A DNA stretch of 64,000 nucleotides from Ulota crispa (taxonomy: Eukaryota; Streptophyta; Bryopsida; Orthotrichales; Orthotrichaceae): NCBI GenBank assembly GCA_963920765.1, contig OY987245.1, positions 11,610,727 through 11,674,726 on the forward strand, in the 5' to 3' direction. A model generated the notes under the pieces. The model was not told where the DNA came from, did not search any database, and saw nothing but the letters and a program-made list of their open reading frames with translations. This document shows positions 35,059-47,514 of the stretch, piece by piece; the first letter of the stretch is position 1; every line of letters begins with the position of its first letter. Made by a program: the position numbers and the translations under genes.

Positions 35059-37630
35059 ATGTCTAAGGCTCGGAAAATGCAGTGCACCATGCAAAAATTC
35101 CTTTACAAGGGCAGGGTTCAAACTGAGTACTATGAGGGAGAGAGTTCTAGGCCGGCTTTTGATTTGCAAAACCTGGGCAGTTCCAGTGGCTTGAAGGGAT
35201 CAAGGGACAAAGAGTGCTTGATTGTAGGCGTTGAAGGTGGGGAATTGGGGTCACAAGCTAGTGGGGAATTGGGGTCACAAGCTAGTGGGGAATTGGGGTC
35301 ATAGGTGGACCCTGTGGTTCTCACTGTAGAAGGCATTGCTAAATCTGCGATCACATGCAGCTTAGATAAGGAGAAAGGTGTGTCTGCGGCAGGGGTGGGG
35401 AAGGAAAAAGCCGTGTTTGATGAAGCCGAGAGTTCTTTGCAGAGGGAGTTGGCTTGCAAGCGAAAGAATTATGAAAGAAACCACCACTTCCAAGATGCAT
35501 GGGCGGCAAAGCTGCCTTGGGCGGAGAGTGTTGTGAATCCAGTGGGGGATGTGGCTCAAGTCCGCTATAAGATTTGCTCAGAGGTGGAGGGGCATTCTAA
35601 ATTACTGGCTGCAAAACTTGACTCACTGTAGAAGCATGCAGGGCGGCGTAAGGCGTTGGTTGACAACAAGAAGGTCAAGCGTGGAGAACACTACTACCTT
35701 GGGACGAACTAGCATGTCAAGAACAAGAGAATTTACTATGCAAAGAGGGGGATACTATTTTGCAGAAGGTGGCCACAAACGTGGTCCACGAGAGGCGGAA
35801 GAGTGAACCTTATTTCAGGTACTTACCCAAGGTCGCCTAATGTGCAACTACAATTGTATATGTGAGTTGCTGCAACTTTTGGGTACTCCTAATTTGCCAC
35901 GTAAACAGTGGTGCAAACCCTCTGGTTGCGAAATGGCAGCTGCCATGGCTGCAGTGATCTCCAGGAGGTTGAAGGAGGCTTTGCGAAAGGCCTTTTGCAT
36001 TTTAGTCATGGCTGATGAAGTAACGTCAATAGATAACCAGCTTTGGCTGTTTGTTCACGTGTATGTTCTTCACCTCTTTGGACGCCGCTCCCTTTTACTG
36101 CAGCTTCAACTTGTTGTTGGCGGATCAAACTCCACAAATCTCTTGCACATGATTCATTTGGCCCTCACCGTCATTAGAGGCCTAACAAAAGAGCGAATTG
36201 GGAGTACATTGGTATGCTTTGGGGCTGATGGGGTGAGTGTGTTCTAAAGTTGTAGGGTGGGTGTGACACAGCAGTTGGTAACGAAGTATGCGTCCTACGC
36301 CATCGGAGTGCATTGCATGGCCCACGGGACTAACTTTGTGGTTGAAGGTTTGTCCAACCTCCCTTTAGTACACAAACTGGAGGCCCTTTGCACTCAATTG
36401 CACTCTTACTTTTCTGCCTCTCCAAACAGGCACCTTGAGTTTACAAAACTGGCTGAGATTGTGGAGACAAAAGGCTTGATAATTCTGAACCAAGTCTCCA
36501 CTTGCTGGATTTCTCTCATGGAGCGGCTGAAGAGGATCTTGATGAACTGCAAGACCCTAGTCGTCAAGTTCACTGAGGATTCCAATCAGGAAAGTGCTGC
36601 AAAACGTAACCTTTCCCTTCTATGTGATGTGAACACCTTGTTGGCACTACCATGTGTTTATCGTTTACTTGGATCCGTTCAATCCTTGATTAAGTTGCCC
36701 AATCAGGCAATGCTTATATCTCTAATTACATTGCAGCTGTAAAAATCTGCCAAACTGAGCTATACGAGATTTATGTTGTTCCTTCTACTTTCTATCAGTC
36801 GACTCATTTTCATATGTTCTTGGATATTGTGAGTGACTACTCCCACACTATGATCTAAGATTGGGTCACAAATCTTAGCAATGGTGATGAAAGTCATTCC
36901 TATTGCATGAATGGACACACCTATCCAGCCCACACCACTTGCCTTCTAACAAGGGTTCAAAAGGCTGTTAGCCAATCTGATTTTGAAGCGGCCATCACCT
37001 CTGTGAAAGGTCAATGTACCTCTGCTGCTGAATTGCTCATTGAGCAGTTGGCGAAGAGGTTTCTTGACTCCGACTTGATGGATGCTCTTGGGGTGGTTTT
37101 TCCGCAATTTTGACTAAATGCATAGTGTGAGGAGTTATTTCCTACTCACATGTTTGTGTTGAAGACTTGGTTTTGTGAGTCTTGATCTGCCCGGGTTGGC
37201 CACCTTGACCAGCCAAAGGTCACTCCCTTCACGGGCCTCCTTGACTCTTGATAGCTGGATTTGTAGACCTCGTTTTTTAAAATGACAATGCGCTCCCAGT
37301 CTCCTAAAGCCATGGAGCCGCCTTTTACAACCAATCCTGTGACGAAGCTTTGGCAGAGGGTGGGGAATAATGTGTTTCTGTTGAACAAGCTCTTGGAGTT
37401 CATGAAGTTTGCTGAATTTGTAGTCAGTGGTGTTAGGAAGTGTGGAGGATGAGAGGACATTCTCTACTCTATCTTTTTGTAAGAGCAAGCTCCAAAACCG
37501 CCTCCAAGGACACTTGGAGACTGTGGTGAACATGTATTCTCAAACTTTTTATGACTTGGAGAGCTTTCCATATGCGGAGGCATACGACACATGGCGAGAG
37601 GATCGAGGAAAAGTCGATGCAAACCACTGA
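35059..37630 (+). pseudogene. hAT-type transposase or transposase-derived gene, decayed
   Basis: The segments read in order as one hAT-like protein. The N-terminal part is 35059-35631; its last portion (WAAKLPWAESV, QVRYKICSEVEGHSKLL) resembles a plant BED-like/hAT-associated domain. The middle is 36000-36742 (MADEVTSIDNQLWL, VHCMAHGTN). The C-terminal dimerisation region is 37420-37600 (SVEDERTFSTLSFCKSKLQN). Several stops lie where Gln would be expected: TAG at 35302, TAG at 35629-35631, TAA after GVSVF at about 36245, and TAA near 36856. A TGA near 37111 stands where Trp is likely. A one-base loss near 36696 shifts the frame. A 24-bp tandem repeat lies at 35237-35300. It is not translatable as one product. 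It could be a mobile hAT copy or a lost host gene of transposase origin. Confidence 0.75.
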
Positions 37631-38010
37631 ACGGGGTTTCTTCTGAACCCTAAACATGGTTACTGATTTCTACATTTATGGTCTGAGCTGACTGGGGTGG
37701 AGGGGGGTGGGATTGCATGCTGTAAAGAGCAGACTCTTTTAGAGTGGGATTCAAATCCTCCATGCAATTGTTGCATGCCTTGCTTGTAAATCTTTTGCAA
37801 GTTGCTTCTTTGTATGTCTAAATTTGTGTTGTTGTATTTTGCAGGTTTGCTCTTGTGTTGTGTTTTAAGTAGTCTTGGTATTTTAAAGTAGTATTGTTCT
37901 GTTCAAATTTCTGATGTTGTGTTTTTCAGGTTTGTTGTTGTGTTCTTAGATGTATTGTTGTGTTTTAAGTAGTCTTATTATACTTTTTAAAGTAGACTTG
38001 GTATGCTTTT

Positions 38011-38904
38011 TTAACCCCTAAAGGACCATTGTCCCTACGGGGGACAAATGGGATTTTGGGCAGGTACCTACGGCCTCAATTTTTGTCCTAATTTTTTGAA
38101 ACTTTTTTTGAAGATAGAAAAACACACCAACTTTTGGGGAATCTAATTTTTATTCCAATTGATGCCAGAGAGCAAAAGTTATGCCCAAATAAGCACAAAT
38201 TTGGGGACTAGGGGCAGCAAAAAGAATTCTTATAAAAACTCAAAATCAAAATTTAATTATTTTTTCTTATAGATTATATCTTTGTCTACATCTGAAGCTT
38301 TGATTCATTTCATTTGGACTAGTTATGAGAAAGTTATGGACAATCTTGTTTTTGGGCAACTCAAGCATCTTCTTGAAAAAATAACTTATAAACTTCATTT
38401 TTGAATGCAAGTTTAACATTTTTTCAAAAAAAAATTAATGGAGAGGGTGAAGTTTGCTTTCTAGAACAATCTCACCATTGGGACTATTGCGCTTCAATTC
38501 CATTGCAGGATTATTAGCAATTTAAGTTTTTGTTCTCATACCTTCTTATATCTAATGTTTTTTTTAAGAATGAAAATTAAGTATTCATTTTTTAAATTTT
38601 TTCCCAAGATTCCCAACTCAACTTCCCACCATGCAAAAATAGAATTCCAAACTCTGTGGTGCAAAAATTTTAAGTTAAAAAATCTAGTCAAGTATTTTTT
38701 TACACTTTAACTGTATATAGCTTCCAATCTATGTAGTCAAAGTTCTTGAGTTTTGTATGACACATTCTTATAGTAGTTTAACACAAGATCCTACTGTCAA
38801 ATATGCAAAATGCTTGATTTTCAAACTTTTTTACTCTTTGCCATAGAGGTGGCAGTTTTGAGTGTCTTTTGACAAAATGAAGGCCATGGTCCTTTAAGGG
38901 TTAA
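38011..38904 (+). mobile_element. TIR element, TTAACCCCTAAAGG family, intact-length copy
   Basis: Ends TTAACCCCTAAAGGACCATT and the inverse of GGTCCTTTAAGGGTTAA, 894 bp. Both halves align with 23683-24008 and 25565-26132. No coding content. Confidence 0.75.
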
Positions 38905-39769
38905 GTAGTCTTGGTCTGCTTGTTTAAGTAGTCTTATTATGCTTGGAGTTCTCTTGATGTGTTTTGCTGAAATTGTAATTTACTTTAGCATTTTCCACAC
39001 TTTCGGAAAACACATGCTATTGAATTTTTCATGTGAGAGCCAGAAACTCTTCTTGATCCATACAAAAGGAGCCACATACCGGACAAAATAAAAACTCCTA
39101 TCGCCATAACAACTACCACAGAAAAAAAAAACCCATTGCCATAACAACACTCTCTCAGAAATCTCGGGTGCCAAAAACTTCAAAAAAAATTAAAATTTAG
39201 AGCCACACTACATATTGGAAATTTTTTTTTGCCACTGCCCCTAAAATTCCGCAGTAGCGGCTTGTGCTACACCCAATAAAACCAAATTTAAGGTAGTACG
39301 CTCAAAAATTGTTCGCTCATTTCAAACCATCTAGTAGCATGTTCTGAAATGGTTCACTGGTGGTTCTTACATTAGCCTCTTACAATTCATTGGATGCATG
39401 GAAGAAAATTTGTTTTTAATTACAAGAGCCAATCATTCTCCTGGCTTCCTCAAATTTCTTCACAACTTGCAAGTGAATGATTCTTGAAAGGTCTAAGGCT
39501 AATAATAGAGACCTATGACACATACACTTTGAAAATTCATAAGTAACTCAAAAACACTTCAATAAATATGAAACGACTTGTGTTGCATTCAGCTTCTATT
39601 TCTCTTTGTTTGAAAAATGAACTAAAAATCCTTTCATACACGGAAGACCACAAAAAAGAGGGATGAGCCCTTCGATGGGCGGTTTTCAAGCGTATTACCT
39701 CAAACGCTCAAAGGCTGTTGCGCACACTCTCGTGTAAACGCCCCTTCAGTGTACACATTGATGATGCTC

Positions 39770-40947
39770 TAAGTTATCCCCTTGCTAAGTTATTCCTGAC
39801 AAAAATAGAAGTGAGAAGAAGATAAACCTGACTCCACTGGCGACACAGTCAGAGAGACAGGAGCTACTAGACTAGGCAGAGCCGCAGGCGTTGGACTGCG
39901 GGAGGCAGAGGCACGGTCAAAATAGATAATGTGGTAGGCGAAAATGGGCAAAAAGCTACAGCTGCGGCAGTCAGCGGCGCCGCCTGGTCCGCGCCGGCGG
40001 CAGGGCAGAGCAGGTGGCGTGCCAGTCGAGCCAAGGCAAGCCAAGGAAGATGACTCACGCTGCGCTCTATTATCTCGTCCTCCTCGTCACACGAATTGAT
40101 TCCTCCTCCGAGGATGCAGTAGTATCATTGCAGTAGCAGTACTATACCAGAGTCGGATCAACGCTACCTATTTTAATCGGATCGTGCTGGACCCACATCC
40201 GCATCCGCTTACTAAACTCCACCCCCTCCTCCGCTCCTCGGCTCCTCAGGTGCCGATCCATGCTCTCGAGGAAGTACAACAGTAAAACAATTGGATAAGA
40301 GCATCGCAAGAGACTCGGTACTCGCCTCGTGCGGCACTGCAAGTCTGCAATGCTCTCATCTCGTCACTGATTGCTTGTCCATCCATAGTGTTGCGAAGAC
40401 AAAGTCAGTCGAGAATTGATCTATCTCGACAGTCGCTCATTCTCTGTTTCCTTCTTTCACGACGCTCGATTGCACTCTTGTACTGATTGGCTCAGAATTG
40501 GCGTGCGTGCATCCCCTGTTTTGAACCCTGCGTTTAAAAACCCCTTTTCCAATGTCAAGAACGCTGTGTACATATTCCTTCTTCTTGCAGTTAGAGTGAG
40601 CCTCAACCTGTGTGCCAGTCAGTGGGGTCTTGTTCTTGGCAAAGCGTTTGAGCAAAGCCGGGAGTGAGTGGGGTTGCTTGAGAGCGTCGAAGCAGTGTTT
40701 GAGATTTTATTTGTGTATATTTGTGTGTTTGGTTGTTTGGGGGTGTATATTGTTTGGTTACAAATGTCGAGAGAGTGGTAGCATGAGGCCCGTTTGTTTT
40801 ACTATGTGTGGTTGCTACGAGGGTTTCCGACCCTAAACCGCTCCCTCGTTCAATTGGCTCGATCTTCATCATCGTGTTTTTTCATCAACACGGTAGCCTG
40901 CACATGTGAAGACATACATATATACATATTTAGCAGGTTTAGTTGAG
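39770..40947 (+). promoter_or_regulatory. Upstream region of the AIRP2-like gene
   Basis: 39810-40300 is GC-richer than the surroundings and just precedes the RING gene, so promoter and 5'UTR are expected here. No specific element can be named. The open frames on both strands are unrecognised. Confidence 0.4.
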
Positions 40948-43900
40948 ATGCTTCTCTTGGATATGGCGCAGTGCAAGTCCTACAAAGAATCTCTCAAGGT
41001 TCTGGAGGCCGACATCCAGCATGCAAACACTCTGTAAGTTTATGCAAAACAATACGCCTTTGCCCTGTTCACTAAAAATCCCACTTTTGGGAGGATCCAA
41101 TTTCCAGATTTTCAACATTACCCGGCGTCTAAACTTTGTTGGAACACGTCATTTGAAAACCTAACCTTCAGAAACTTGAGTACAATGGGCTGGTTGTTTA
41201 CTTGGAGGTTATATTCAAATTTTGGCATTGTTTTTTGCTGGTTTTCCTTTACGAGGATTGGCTGTTCATCGTGGATTATTATTCAATTTTGAACAGAGGT
41301 CGGTAACCTAAAATGTACTTGTAAATGACTTTTATGTCAATTGTTGTTCGAAAATGGAGGTTTCTCAATTGCTGATTTTGCGTCGTCAATCAATTCTCCA
41401 AGCAATTTCATGACCTCGTGTGTTTGCATTTGGAGCAGGGCATCAGAGGTGCCAAGGGATTATGATGGGGCGTGCCTGCAAATGCGGTTATCTTACAGTC
41501 CGGTAGCACATTTGTTTCTATTTTTGGTCCAGTGGACGGATTGCAGCCTGGCTGGCGCATTGGGGCTGCTTCGCATCCTTATCTACAAGGTAGAGCCTCT
41601 TCCCACCTAGTTATGGTTGAAAAAATTGGAGCGTGAACCCTAATTTTTCTCTGGATTCCGCAACAACTCAAACCAAGTTGCTGCGTACATTACTCTTTGT
41701 TTGTACTCCCTCTGTCCCTCTAAAAACGTCCAAAAAGTTTCCTTGCAAATGATTAATTTTGTTTTTTAGTGCTAGTGACACATGCATTCTAGAATCAATA
41801 TATCATTTACCAAATGTATGCAAAATCTGCAACTTTGATGTCGCTGTTTGGGCACCCCAAATTCCATGCAAAAAGTATCATATTTGTGCATGCTGTCAGC
41901 TCTTCATTATTGATGATTTAAAGATTAGGAGCAACAATGGTACCTCATATGGGCAAGGCCAAGTTTGCTAGGAGAGGAATGCTCTCTAATTGCTTAACTT
42001 GCCCCCATTGAGATCATTGAACATGGCAAACGCTTTCTCAGCGTTTGAAATCAGCAAAAGGGAGCTTTTTAGTGGTACAAAGAAATGTGTCTGATTTGGA
42101 GCTTTTTAGAGGGATAGAGGGAGTAGCAATTTCTGGTAGCAAGATTTTTTTGGTGCTACTAGGTTGTGATCAAAATATGTTACTGAAACGGGTAAATGTG
42201 GCAGGTATATTTGGATGGAACCACCACCATGTCAACACAAGAAAGGAAGGCCAGCCTCGGTGAATTTTACGGTAAGGGTTTTCCTCGTCCTCATAGTTTT
42301 GCCTTTTTACGCTTTTTTGTCACTGTGAAGCCTTTTAACCAATATGACTATAGACCTGTGGAGTGATCACATTCGGTTCAAGAGCCAAATCTGTTTAGAT
42401 CAGCTTTGTTATGCAGAGACCAGGATAGTAGATAACCCTATTTCCATGGCTACAGACGTTTAGCCGAGTTATGCTATCAACCAACTTGGTAATGGACTTT
42501 CAACCAAGTGTATTAGAAGTCTGTGAAGTTTTGACCTGGATGTTGATGTTATAAGTTGTGGTGTTGTCCTGGAGCAGGGCATATCTACCCCTCCTTACAA
42601 CAGCTGCAGGCTGGGATGACCGGGGTGGAGGATCTCAAGCAGAAGGCGAAATGCCAAGAGCGGTACAAGAAACGTGACGAGGAATGCAGCCACATGTCGG
42701 AGGTGGACCTGGAACGGGAGATTGAGTGTGGCATTTGCATGGAGAGGAACCCTAAGATTGCTCTTCCTGATTGCAACCACGTCATGTGCATCACTTGCTA
42801 CCGTGATTGGTGAGCTCCCTTTAAATCCCTTCCTTTTCGATTGTCTCGCTTCATTATTTGGTATTTTCAGACCAGCCCTCTTGAAGCTCACAGCTCCACA
42901 CTCTGCTTTTCCTATAATATTATTCTCCATCTTTAGAATCTCCTCCCTCTTCTTACATAAACATGGTTCAATAGAGGTTGTCAAATCCAAGTATGTCTTC
43001 ACGATTATGTCTTCTTATCCTTTACTAGTAGGAAAAAAAGCAAGGTTTGTGAAATGGTGGTTGCAGTAGTTTTGATTTTCTCTACTACCTTTCTTGAGGA
43101 GCAAGTTGTGGAGTCATTGCGCTGAGTTCTCAACTATCAATTAAGTCTTCATTAAAAGGGCTAGGATTATGTCATCCTACACGTCACGAGTACCAAAAAG
43201 GAAGGGTTGTGATTGGGAGCAACCAATTATCTTGCAACCAACAATGTTTTGACAGCCATTCTTGTGGCATTGGGTGATTACTGCACTCCAGTTCTAGAGT
43301 AATTTGTGACATTTGCAGATAGGGGAGTTAAACTTTGGCGATTGAGTGCTTGAAGAAAAGGATTAATTTACTACCCAAAGAAAATTATGTGCCCAAGCAG
43401 ATTTAATAATCTCGGGACTGATCATGTATAAGGTAATGGGTTTTGTGGAGTCGGTTATCGACCATGAACCATTGCGCTTTGACCCCCACTCAGCCTTGTG
43501 TGGCCTTGCGTGTTGGTTCATGGCCAAAAACTACCTCCACAAATCCCAATACCTTATATAACCTGGTTCTTATCGTCCAAAACCCTAATTTGTGACCGGT
43601 TATGTCAATGGTATTTTGTCACGATGTTGTGCTATCTCGATTTTCAACATCTTTTTGCGTATTTTTTTTGCAAAGTTTGATTGTACAGTATCAATTCTAA
43701 ACCAAGGTTCCAAGATAAAATGAGAATGAGTGAAGCTGACAAGCATTAGCCAACAATTGTGTATGGAGCCTAATATATAGGTCGTTAATACTTGAAACCT
43801 GTTCCATGAAAATGATTCAATAGTTGTTATTCAAAAAGTAGACCTGTATTTTCGGGTAACCAATCATATCATCAAAGCTGCTATCTTCCAGATTTTGGGG

Positions 43901-44309
43901 TTAGATATTTTGATTTTTTTTAATGTTTGAAATCTTCCCTTGCCTCTAAATATACAAGTTTGCACGTAACTATGGACCTCAAACATTTTTGTAGGTTTTC
44001 TCTCTTGAAACGGCACAAATTCAGTGATCTCCTCCAAGTTCACTAACGTGTGGATTGTGTTTGTTTTGGTTTGGGGTTGTGTTGAGCAGGCGAGGGCGAT
44101 CGCAGTCATGCCCATTCTGTCGAGACAGTCTCCGACGTGTGAACTCCGGAGACTTGTGGATCTTCACGGACTTGGCGGACGTGGAGGACGTGGACAAAAT
44201 CACGCGTGACAACCTGCAACGACTGTTTCTGTACATCGAGAAACTGCCCCTCCTCATCTCCGAGAGCGTCTTCGCTCTCTACGACGCCTACGACACCCAT
44301 CTCAAGTGA
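40948..44309 (+). CDS. AIRP2-like RING-HC E3 ubiquitin ligase
   Basis: There are five coding exons: 40948-41033, 41439-41589, 42205-42271, 42578-42809 and 44090-44309. All have GT-AG boundaries and phases fit, giving 251 residues ending in TGA. The protein follows Arabidopsis AIRP2 (At5g01520, about 242 residues) throughout. The N-terminal helix is SYKESLKVLEADIQHANTL. Next come DYDGACLQMRLSYSPVAHLF and FAG-type LAGALGLLRILIYK. The RING-HC finger has Cys152, 155, 167, His169, Cys172, 175, 186 and 189 (CGIC, DCNHVMC, CPFC). The conserved tail is RVNSGDLWIFTDL. AIRP2 is a cytosolic E3 ligase acting in abscisic acid and drought responses; that role here is by homology. The ATG at 40948 agrees with the family's N-terminus; an in-frame ATG at 40963 is possible. 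A Stowaway-like MITE sits in intron 2. Confidence 0.93.
41706..42123 (-). mobile_element. Stowaway-like MITE in intron 2 of the AIRP2-like gene
   Basis: Ends CTCCCTCTGTCCCTCTAAAA and (inverted) CTCCCTCTATCCCTCTAAAA between TA dinucleotides (41704-41705 and 42124-42125). It is the reverse-orientation relative of 10937-11513, lacking that copy's internal duplication. Confidence 0.85.
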
Positions 44310-47072
44310 CACCCACCCACTCATCCCAACAACATCATCATCTCCATTCCCCTTGCTCCCTTGCCTTTCCTCGTTAGCCACGCCGCTTGCTGCAGCTCTT
44401 TGTGCATAGGAATTTCAAAAGAAACTAGCTGCTGCTGCAGGTGTGTGTGTAACTAGGTTTTCACATTGCATAAGTGCTCGCTCAGGAATCCAATTCGTTC
44501 CTTGTACTACACAAGCTGTATATGACATGTATGTGTTGGAGCCTATCAATACCAAGGATGATCAGCCCCTCGTCTTTTTTTCTTCGTTTGTATGTACCAA
44601 GGGTAGTCCCACCTTGTTCACTCCATTCTCAACTTCAAAGTTATGGGGACGTGGCACTCTCTTCTTGATTTGTGGAGGCCCCATTCTTTGAAAATTGAGA
44701 AGTTTTGTTCTTCACCTATAGAGGAGAAGAATGGGTGTGAAGAAGTTTTTGCATGGGAAGTTTATATCAACACATGTCTCTTCTTCATCTTACTCTTCTT
44801 ATTTTCACCCTCTTTGTAGTTGGAGACCTTGGTTGAATGTGAATGCAACTTGCTTTCTTATCACATCACCATTTTTCAGGTAAATTCATTCTCCATTCTC
44901 CACCACTCACAAAAGGGGAGTCACACCCTCTTCCATGGAAAATTGCTCCCAGTGGCTCACTATTTCCACTCCACAACTTCTCATTCTTCAGAAAAATTTC
45001 ATTCTCCAATTTCATTCTTGGAGAAGGCATGACTACCACTACTGAATCATAAACCACTGTCAGTGTGTCCTATTTCTTTTTTGTAGTTCCTCTGCAATTG
45101 TGTGGCTCTTTTGTCAGTGACTCTTTGTGTGAGTGTTTCTGCCGCTTTTATCAAAGCACTTCGGTAGTCCTAGGGTTACATCTTTGACATGCAGTGATTA
45201 ACTGTAATAGAAGGCTTGCCTCCCACAAAACAGGAGGGAGAGGTTTTTTGGGCCTCATCCAAAGTTAGGATGCAGTTGTGATTGAGATCTTCATATCTCA
45301 ATTATCATAGAAATAATCGAATCTTTTCCTCACCCCATTTCTTTGTCTGACATGGAAATTGTTAGCATTAGGATTAGGTGAGTGTTGCTTTAGTTGAAGA
45401 GTCTTTGGATTTTTGAATTAGAGGCCTTTGGGATAGAGAGTACTTTTAGGCAATGAGGTCAATGCATTCGCCATCTCTAACCATCATTACATGTTATGAA
45501 CTTTGTTGCTTTCACCTTGCTTCCTTATGTATAGATGGAGTCAAAACCATAATTACAAATTATTTTTGCTATATAGACAAATGGAAATAATTAATCTAAA
45601 TAATAAGATAAAATTTGTGGAGTTTCCTATATTTTTGTGAGGTTTTCAAGTCAAAAACTTTGAAAAATCCCAAAGTGTACATAGGTGAATGGTGGATGCA
45701 TCGTGAGAAGACCTAAAATCATTCACTAAAAGATTCTTAAGGAAACCCAAGTGATTAAGGGTTTAGGGTACTCCAAGGTCTTGGAAAATTTAGGAAAATA
45801 ATCCGTAGGGTTAGTCTTTTAACAAGCTATTGCGGAACATAATTTTTGTGGAAAAAAATATTGTGGATTATTTTATACTAAAGGGTAAAGTTGCAACTCA
45901 TAGGGTCCCTAAAAGTAACTCTAAACTATCCTTGAAACTACTTGGGTGTGTTCCTATACATGTACTTGACGGTCCTAATCTTGACCCTCCCAAACTAGCT
46001 CCTGAGCTAACATGTGGCAAAATTTGCATGTGCAAGTGCCCTTCATTGCTCCATTTTGGGTTCAAGAGTGTGTGGAGGACACCCCAAATGTAGAGTGCAC
46101 CATTAGGGATTGCTCAAGTATGGGATAGGTCATCTTACTTGAAAACCATGAAGCATTGTTTGTAAAATAGGAACCATACAAAGCAAAAGATTGAATGATT
46201 GCATGATGATGCTTTAATAGACACTTACTTGATAGAAATGAGGTGAAATTGTGTGTTTCTACCTTACATCAACATAGCTATTATTTATCATATAAAGCTC
46301 ATCTTCCCTCTATTTATATCCTCCAATTTTTGTATGAATCTAAAATTTCTATTATGTAATTACATTACAATACGATACAATAGGTGAAATATGAGAAAAC
46401 TGAGATAAAAAATATAATTGAGAAACAAATTAAAATTGCACTACCAAACTATGGAAACATCTGTTCCTCATATTGAACATGAAAAAATTACTAAAACAAA
46501 AATAGCTTCTAAAACTGGAACTTTCTCAACTTGAACATGGAAAATTTACAAAAACAGACCATCTTCTAAAACACAAATGTCTCAAATTCAAGAATATTTG
46601 CTCCATGAATATTTGTGACAGTGCCATAATTGCAAATTGAAGGTGCCATATTGGTATGTGAAGTTTTTGAAGCATCCATGATTGAAGCATTGCCTTTACT
46701 TTTTGCAATATTCTCAATATGAGTTTGTGTGTTTCTTGCAAAGAATGCAAACTTGAGTTAGAGCACTTATACATGGACAATGGATTCGTGAAGCTTTTTT
46801 TCACCAAAAATGAATTGGCCATCACCAACTCTCTTTTTGTGTGAGTTCACGCCATGCATATGCCCATGATAAAACGAAAGTAGGTCTATGTCTCTTTTTT
46901 CCTACTTTTTTCTTTCAAAACCTCTTTATGAATAATCCACTTGTTGACATGAGTGGTGTGCTAATGAGAAAGAAAGAACAATGCCACCACTTATGGAACT
47001 TGCCACACGCTTGATATGCTTTATCAACCCTTCATGTGCAAAATATACTTTTAATGCAATGACTATATATAT
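44310..47072. other. 3' region of the RING gene and intergenic sequence
   Basis: 44310 to about 45200 likely holds the 3'UTR. No other gene is recognised. Open frames at 45830-46093 and 46526-46828 resemble nothing I know. Confidence 0.4.
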
Positions 47073-47514
47073 ACTAGTTTACGTATCCGTTGTACCAACA
47101 AAGGCAACAAAAATATCCTTGTAATACACAAATTGTGCAATAGCAATCTTATCCTTGTGCTCCCCTATTCCCATGCCCCTTATCCTTGTGCCCCCTATCT
47201 CCGTGCCCCTATCTTCATGCCCCCTATCTTCGTGCCCCCTATCTTCGTGCCCCTATCTCCGTGTCCCCTATTCCCGTGCCCCCTATTCCTGTGCCCCCTA
47301 TTCTCGTGCCTTTCTATCCCAAGTGCAACTTGTTAAATAGAAAATGTAAAAGGTGCAATAGTAGAAAACGTAAAAGGTGCAATTTGTTAAATAAAAAAAG
47401 TATAAAAGGCGCAACTTACATGCATGGAATGCGACTCATGGTTACACTCAAACTCTTTACTTTTCATCCAAAACGGGATCTTGGGATTCCTTTTATATTT
47501 ATATATATATAGTA
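47073..47514 (+). repeat. Minisatellite-bearing dispersed repeat (family H1)
   Basis: The head ACTAGTTTACGTATCCGTTG is followed by about ten 14-15-bp units of the CCCCTATCTTCGTGC type (47155-47320). The tail is ACATGCATGGAATGCGACTC ... GGGATCTTGGGATTCC. The head and tail match 49357-49543, which lacks the minisatellite. Frames encoding Pro-rich repeats arise from the array and are not genes. Confidence 0.6.

Larger units (their letters stand above)
30685..39769 (+). mobile_element. Composite 9.1-kb element with Harbinger-like ends
   Basis: The left end GAGCATCATCAGTGTGTAC and the inverted right end GAGCATCATCAATGTGTAC form about 22-bp TIRs with one mismatch. They are flanked by TAA on both sides (30682-30684 and 39770-39772), a PIF/Harbinger-type duplication. 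The coding remnant inside (35059-37630) is, however, hAT-like. Nested repeats (31054-31827, 31892-33970, 33291-33714, 38011-38904) make up nearly half the length. Its left end abuts the right end of the Harbinger remnant, so it apparently inserted at that element's target duplication. Confidence 0.5.

Noticed and set aside
35059-37630. Stops in the hAT-like gene repaired by U-to-C RNA editing, as in fern and hornwort organelles
   Set aside because: This is a nuclear transposon context with a frameshift as well as stops; mutational decay explains it more simply.
34046-37652. Possible hAT ends TAGGGTTGAGAA and (inverted) TAGGGTTCAGAA around the hAT-like gene
   Set aside because: Only about 11 of 12 bases match and the flanking 8 bp (TTGATTTT and AACATGGT) show no target duplication.
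40943-44115. Alternative frames across the RING gene
   Set aside because: They begin at non-ATG codons or run through introns; the five-exon model matches the AIRP2 family end to end.
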